Below are positions 5,819 to 8,538 of a DNA stretch of 8,538 nt, in pieces (within the stretch, counting starts at the first letter, position 1; each line of letters opens with the position of its first letter). The notes beneath the pieces were generated by a model, which was given only the letters and a program-made list of their open reading frames with translations, ran no database searches and had not been told where the DNA came from. Made by a program: the position numbers and the translations under genes. Source of the DNA: Flammeovirgaceae bacterium (GTDB lineage Bacteria; Bacteroidota; Bacteroidia; Cytophagales; MED-G16); the NCBI GenBank assembly GCA_002702205.1, contig NZYP01000002.1:1-8538 (forward strand), written 5' to 3'.

Positions 5819-7738
5819 TCATTTAGGATCTATCCAATTACCATCATCTTTTATAAGTTCAATTAATTCATCAACACCCTCCTCATAATTAATAGCTCTT
5901 TTAACAACCTCTTGTCCCCTATATAAAGTGATTTTATCTTTACCTGAACCAACATATCCGTAATCAGCATCTGCCATCTCTCCAGGACCATTTACTATAC
6001 ATCCCATAATTCCTATCTTTAATCCTTTTAGGTGATCCGTCCTCTGTCTTATCATAGCAGTAGTTTTCTGTAAATCAAATAAGGTCCTACCACAAGAAGG
6101 ACATGAAATAAAATCAGTAGCAGTAACTCTTACCCTTGCAGCCTGTAAAATTTTGAAACTAAGAGAATTGATTTTCTTAAAATCTTTTTTTAATTCCTGA
6201 GAAGACCTTAAAAAAATACCATTTCCCATTCCCTGAATAAATAATCCACCAAGATCAGTGGATGAGTGAACTATAAGCTTATCAGAATAATTTATATTAT
6301 AATGAGAACTAATTACAACTGGATTTTTGGTAGGTAAGGAAAGAAAGAAAGCTCTCATATCTGGCATAAAATGATCGTTAACAGAATCAATTATTAATAC
6401 TGAATTTAATGGTAAATCAAATTGATCTAAAAGGTCAATTTCATTAGTTTTTAAACTAATAAAATTTAATTTATTGGATACTTTTTTAATGGTTTTTAAA
6501 AGAGATATATCAATAAGAGGAAAAGTTTTATCTGTTTCCTTAATTTCTATCCATTTATCATAATTCACAATCGTATTATATTTGAAATTTTTAATTTCAA
6601 TTTCATTGTCTCCAATATAAATATAGTCTGGTGCGGTATCTTCGGTATTTAACAATAGACTATCCGAGTCAAAATTAATTCCTAACATACTTAAGTGTTT
6701 ATCCTCGATCTTATTTAAGAAAGATAAATCACTAATTACAACAGGTAGATAATCCCCTCCTATGTTTTCTATCTCTTCTGATTCTCTTTTATCATAATGG
6801 AATGGAGAAAAATTAAATGTTTTTGGACTTTGAATAAGATCATGATTAGATCTATTAATGTATCTATCTGTCATTAAACTTGCTACCGGGGATTCAAACT
6901 CTGGTTCCTCAGTAAGGGATACCCTTACGGTGTCACCAATACCATCATCTAGTAATGAACCAATTCCAATTGCAGACTTTATCCTTCCATCTTCACCCTC
7001 GCCTGCCTCTGTTACTCCTAAGTGTATAGGATAATTTTTTAATTCAGAATTATTTAAATTTTCAACTAATAGTCTATAAGCGTGAACCATTACTAATGGA
7101 TTACTAGCTTTCATTGATAATACAATATTATAAAAATTATGATCCTCACATATTCTTAAATATTCTAGGGCTGATTCAACCATTCCCTTAGGGGTGTCTC
7201 CAAACCTGCTAAGAATTCTGTCAGATAATGAGCCATGGTTTGTACCTATTCTCATTGCCGTTCCATTATTTTTACAAATTTTTATTAATGGAGACACTCT
7301 ATCATAAATTCTCTCAATTTCTTCATTATAAGTTTTATCATCATAATCAATAAGCTTAAACTTTTTGGTATCAGAATAATTTCCTGGATTTATCCTAACC
7401 TTTTCAACTATCTCAGCTGAAATTTCAGCAGCCTTTGGTGTAAAATGTATATCCGCAATAAGTGGAACATTATATCCCTTTTTTAATAACTCACTTTTAA
7501 TATTTGATAAGTTTTTAGCCGCACCAATACTAGGAGCTGTTATCCTAACAAGCTCACAGCCTGAATTAACCATTCTTATTGTCTGTTCTACTGTGGAGTT
7601 GGTATCCATAGTGTCTGCTGTTGTCATAGATTGGATTCTTATTGGATTTTTACCTCCAATGGCTGAACTACCAATATTGACAGTATGAGATTCTCTTCTC
7701 TTGTATCTAAATAAACCTTTACTAAAAAATTTATTCAA
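5819..7738 (-). CDS. ispG: 4-hydroxy-3-methylbut-2-enyl diphosphate synthase, long three-domain form
   Basis: IspG converts methylerythritol cyclodiphosphate (MEcPP) to HMBPP, the penultimate step of the MEP isoprenoid pathway, using a [4Fe-4S] cluster and reduced ferredoxin or flavodoxin. The 639-residue product has an N-terminal TIM-barrel-like domain (about 12-290: NPIRIQSMTTADTMDT, RINPGN, TNHGSLSDR, GVTEAGEGEDG). A central insert follows (about 291-515), corresponding to the A* domain of plant, chlamydial and Bacteroidota enzymes and absent from the 372-residue E. coli protein. The C-terminal cluster domain has CPSC (Cys546, Cys549), GIMGC (Cys580) and NGPGE (Glu587), the expected three-Cys-plus-Glu ligands, so it should be functional. 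The start is TTG at 7738: a stop lies three codons upstream and no ATG or GTG occurs before the conserved YKRR at residue 12. It starts 10 bases after the SDR stop and ends 7 bases before the next ATG. Confidence 0.96.
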   Translation of the reverse strand: MNKFFSKGLFRYKRRESHTVNIGSSAIGGKNPIRIQSMTTADTMDTNSTVEQTIRMVNSGCELVRITAPSIGAAKNLSNIKSELLKKGYNVPLIADIHFTPKAAEISAEIVEKVRINPGNYSDTKKFKLIDYDDKTYNEEIERIYDRVSPLIKICKNNGTAMRIGTNHGSLSDRILSRFGDTPKGMVESALEYLRICEDHNFYNIVLSMKASNPLVMVHAYRLLVENLNNSELKNYPIHLGVTEAGEGEDGRIKSAIGIGSLLDDGIGDTVRVSLTEEPEFESPVASLMTDRYINRSNHDLIQSPKTFNFSPFHYDKRESEEIENIGGDYLPVVISDLSFLNKIEDKHLSMLGINFDSDSLLLNTEDTAPDYIYIGDNEIEIKNFKYNTIVNYDKWIEIKETDKTFPLIDISLLKTIKKVSNKLNFISLKTNEIDLLDQFDLPLNSVLIIDSVNDHFMPDMRAFFLSLPTKNPVVISSHYNINYSDKLIVHSSTDLGGLFIQGMGNGIFLRSSQELKKDFKKINSLSFKILQAARVRVTATDFISCPSCGRTLFDLQKTTAMIRQRTDHLKGLKIGIMGCIVNGPGEMADADYGYVGSGKDKITLYRGQEVVKRAINYEEGVDELIELIKDDGNWIDPK

Positions 7739-7748
7739 AATTAATTAT

Positions 7749-8456
7749 TTAAATATCACCAAGTTGCGGACGAATTACTATCTCCTCTACTGTAGCTCCA
7801 GGTGATGTGTCATAAGCTGCATAAATTGAGTTTGATATGTCGTCAACATTTATAAAACGTTCATCAGGTAAGGAAGTTCCATCCCAGCTCCCAGTCCTAG
7901 TTGCTCCTGGCAATACTGCAGTCACTTTTACATTAAATTTTTTTAATTCTTCTCTAAGACATTGGCTAAATCCATACAAAGCAAATTTAGATATACAGTA
8001 TGAACCTCCATTTTCATAAGCAACTTTACTAGCAATAGAACATATATTAAAAATATGACCATATTTCTGATTTATAAATTTTTTTGATAACCCTCTTGTT
8101 ACTCGATAATTTGAATAAAGATTAGTATTTATCATGAATTCAAGAGAACCCTCATCTTCATTCATTAATTCTCCAGGAATAAATGTCCCAACATTATTTA
8201 CTAAAACATCTACTTTATCTGTATTTGAGTTTATAAAATCTACAAATTTATCACAACCACTTTTTTCTGAAAGATCAGAATCTATCGAATTAAAATTAAT
8301 ATTAGGATATAATTCTCTAATCTCATCCCCAATCAACTTTAGATCCGTTTGCTCTCTAGAACAGGTAAAAATATCAAAATTATTCTCAGCAAACTTTAGA
8401 ATAGTTGACTTACCCATTCCCTTGGAACCACCGGTTAAAACTATAGTTTTTTTCAT
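7749..8456 (-). CDS. Classical short-chain dehydrogenase/reductase (SDR), probably NADP(H)-dependent
   Basis: This is a 235-residue Rossmann-fold oxidoreductase; the substrate cannot be told. The cofactor-binding motif TGGSKGMG is at 8-15 and the structural NNVG at 87-90. The catalytic tetrad is Asn112, Ser140 (13 residues before Tyr, as expected), Tyr153 and Lys157 (YCISK). Arg34 after the second beta strand suggests NADP(H) preference. PGATRTG (about 183-189) is the usual post-active-site PG motif, and the C-terminus reads EEIVIRPQLGDI, which I associate with Bacteroidota SDRs. The ATG at 8456 places the glycine motif at the normal position, so it gives a complete enzyme. The same frame stays open upstream to the window edge, so a longer product is not excluded. 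It is the first visible gene of the leftward operon, directly followed by ispG, but is not a known MEP-pathway enzyme. A role in fatty-acid, sugar or xenobiotic carbonyl reduction is equally possible. Confidence 0.9.
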   Translation of the reverse strand: MKKTIVLTGGSKGMGKSTILKFAENNFDIFTCSREQTDLKLIGDEIRELYPNINFNSIDSDLSEKSGCDKFVDFINSNTDKVDVLVNNVGTFIPGELMNEDEGSLEFMINTNLYSNYRVTRGLSKKFINQKYGHIFNICSIASKVAYENGGSYCISKFALYGFSQCLREELKKFNVKVTAVLPGATRTGSWDGTSLPDERFINVDDISNSIYAAYDTSPGATVEEIVIRPQLGDI

Positions 8457-8538
8457 TACATTAAATTCTCGTTTTAATTTAATAATTTGTATGTATATTA
8501 ATGAAAAATAACTTAATAAGTTGAAAAAATTTGGTAAG
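8457..8538 (-). other. Region upstream of the SDR gene: open frame to the window edge, no clear promoter
   Basis: On the minus strand the SDR frame continues without a stop for 27 codons to the window edge and would encode a hydrophobic stretch (for example FNLLSYFSLIYIQIIKLKR). It has no ATG, GTG or TTG. Another minus frame is open from the edge for 19 codons and stops at TAA 8481-8479, so it could be the tail of an upstream gene ending 22 bases before the SDR ATG. I see no exact TAnnTTTG box on the minus strand (the nearest is TATTTTTC at 8510-8503). Whether this is a leader, a gene tail or an N-terminal extension cannot be decided from the window. Confidence 0.4.
8510..8522. repeat. 13-base perfect palindrome upstream of the SDR gene
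   Basis: AACTTA and TAAGTT flank a single central base. It lies 53 bases before the SDR start. On the minus strand it is followed by a T-run (8507-8504), so it could be a weak hairpin terminator of an upstream leftward gene, an operator, or chance. Confidence 0.3.

Noticed and set aside
7837..8511. Two plus-strand open frames (7837-8019 and 8134-8511) opposite the SDR gene
   Set aside because: Both are antisense to well-conserved SDR motifs and show no domain or plausible start context of their own.
8501..8524. Seven-codon plus-strand ORF (MKNNLIS) that could be a leader peptide
   Set aside because: It has no downstream plus-strand gene in the window and no attenuator structure, so nothing distinguishes it from chance.
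1..8538. Hidden mobile element, CRISPR array, defence or phage system
   Set aside because: No transposase, integrase, direct-repeat array, nuclease or toxin-antitoxin motif was seen, and base composition and codon use look uniform. The genes are mostly housekeeping.

Overview
The window is AT-rich (about 30% G+C by eye) and almost fully coding. It looks like a chromosomal fragment of a member of the Bacteroidota, probably a free-living Flavobacteriales-like lineage with a compact genome. The evidence is a long-form IspG with a large central insert, a LeuRS with the extended insert before KMSKS that I associate with this phylum, a small membrane protein resembling the DUF6728 family, the C-terminal part of a BNR/sortilin-like 'glycosyl hydrolase', a lipobox lipoprotein, and a near absence of Shine-Dalgarno sequences. 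The phylum call comes from family resemblance, not from a search.

Layout. The left half (1-4970) reads rightward: the 3' end of a secreted sortilin/BNR-type protein (cut by the window edge), then der (ribosome-assembly GTPase) after 26 bases, then leuS (leucyl-tRNA synthetase) after 34 bases. The right half (4967-8538) reads leftward. In transcription order it holds an SDR oxidoreductase, ispG (MEP isoprenoid pathway), a 63-residue single-pass membrane protein and an SGNH/GDSL lipoprotein. Gaps there are 10 and 7 bases, and the last two genes share an ATGA overlap, so this is very probably one operon. The two blocks converge and overlap by 4 bases at 4967-4970.

How the genes fit together. 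Der and LeuRS serve the translation machinery. IspG makes HMBPP for isoprenoids such as quinones and undecaprenyl carriers. The two genes after it encode a membrane protein and a cell-envelope esterase-like lipoprotein; any link to isoprenoid or envelope metabolism is inferred only from gene order. There is no gene-free stretch longer than 300 bases. The longest is the 82-base region 8457-8538, which may itself be coding.

I found no tRNA, rRNA, CRISPR array, insertion sequence, phage gene or defence system. The observations worth a second look are small-scale: unusual start-codon contexts, a double A9 tract just after a start codon, an in-coding Shine-Dalgarno at an ATGA junction, a convergent overlap without room for a terminator, and an open frame running upstream of the SDR.
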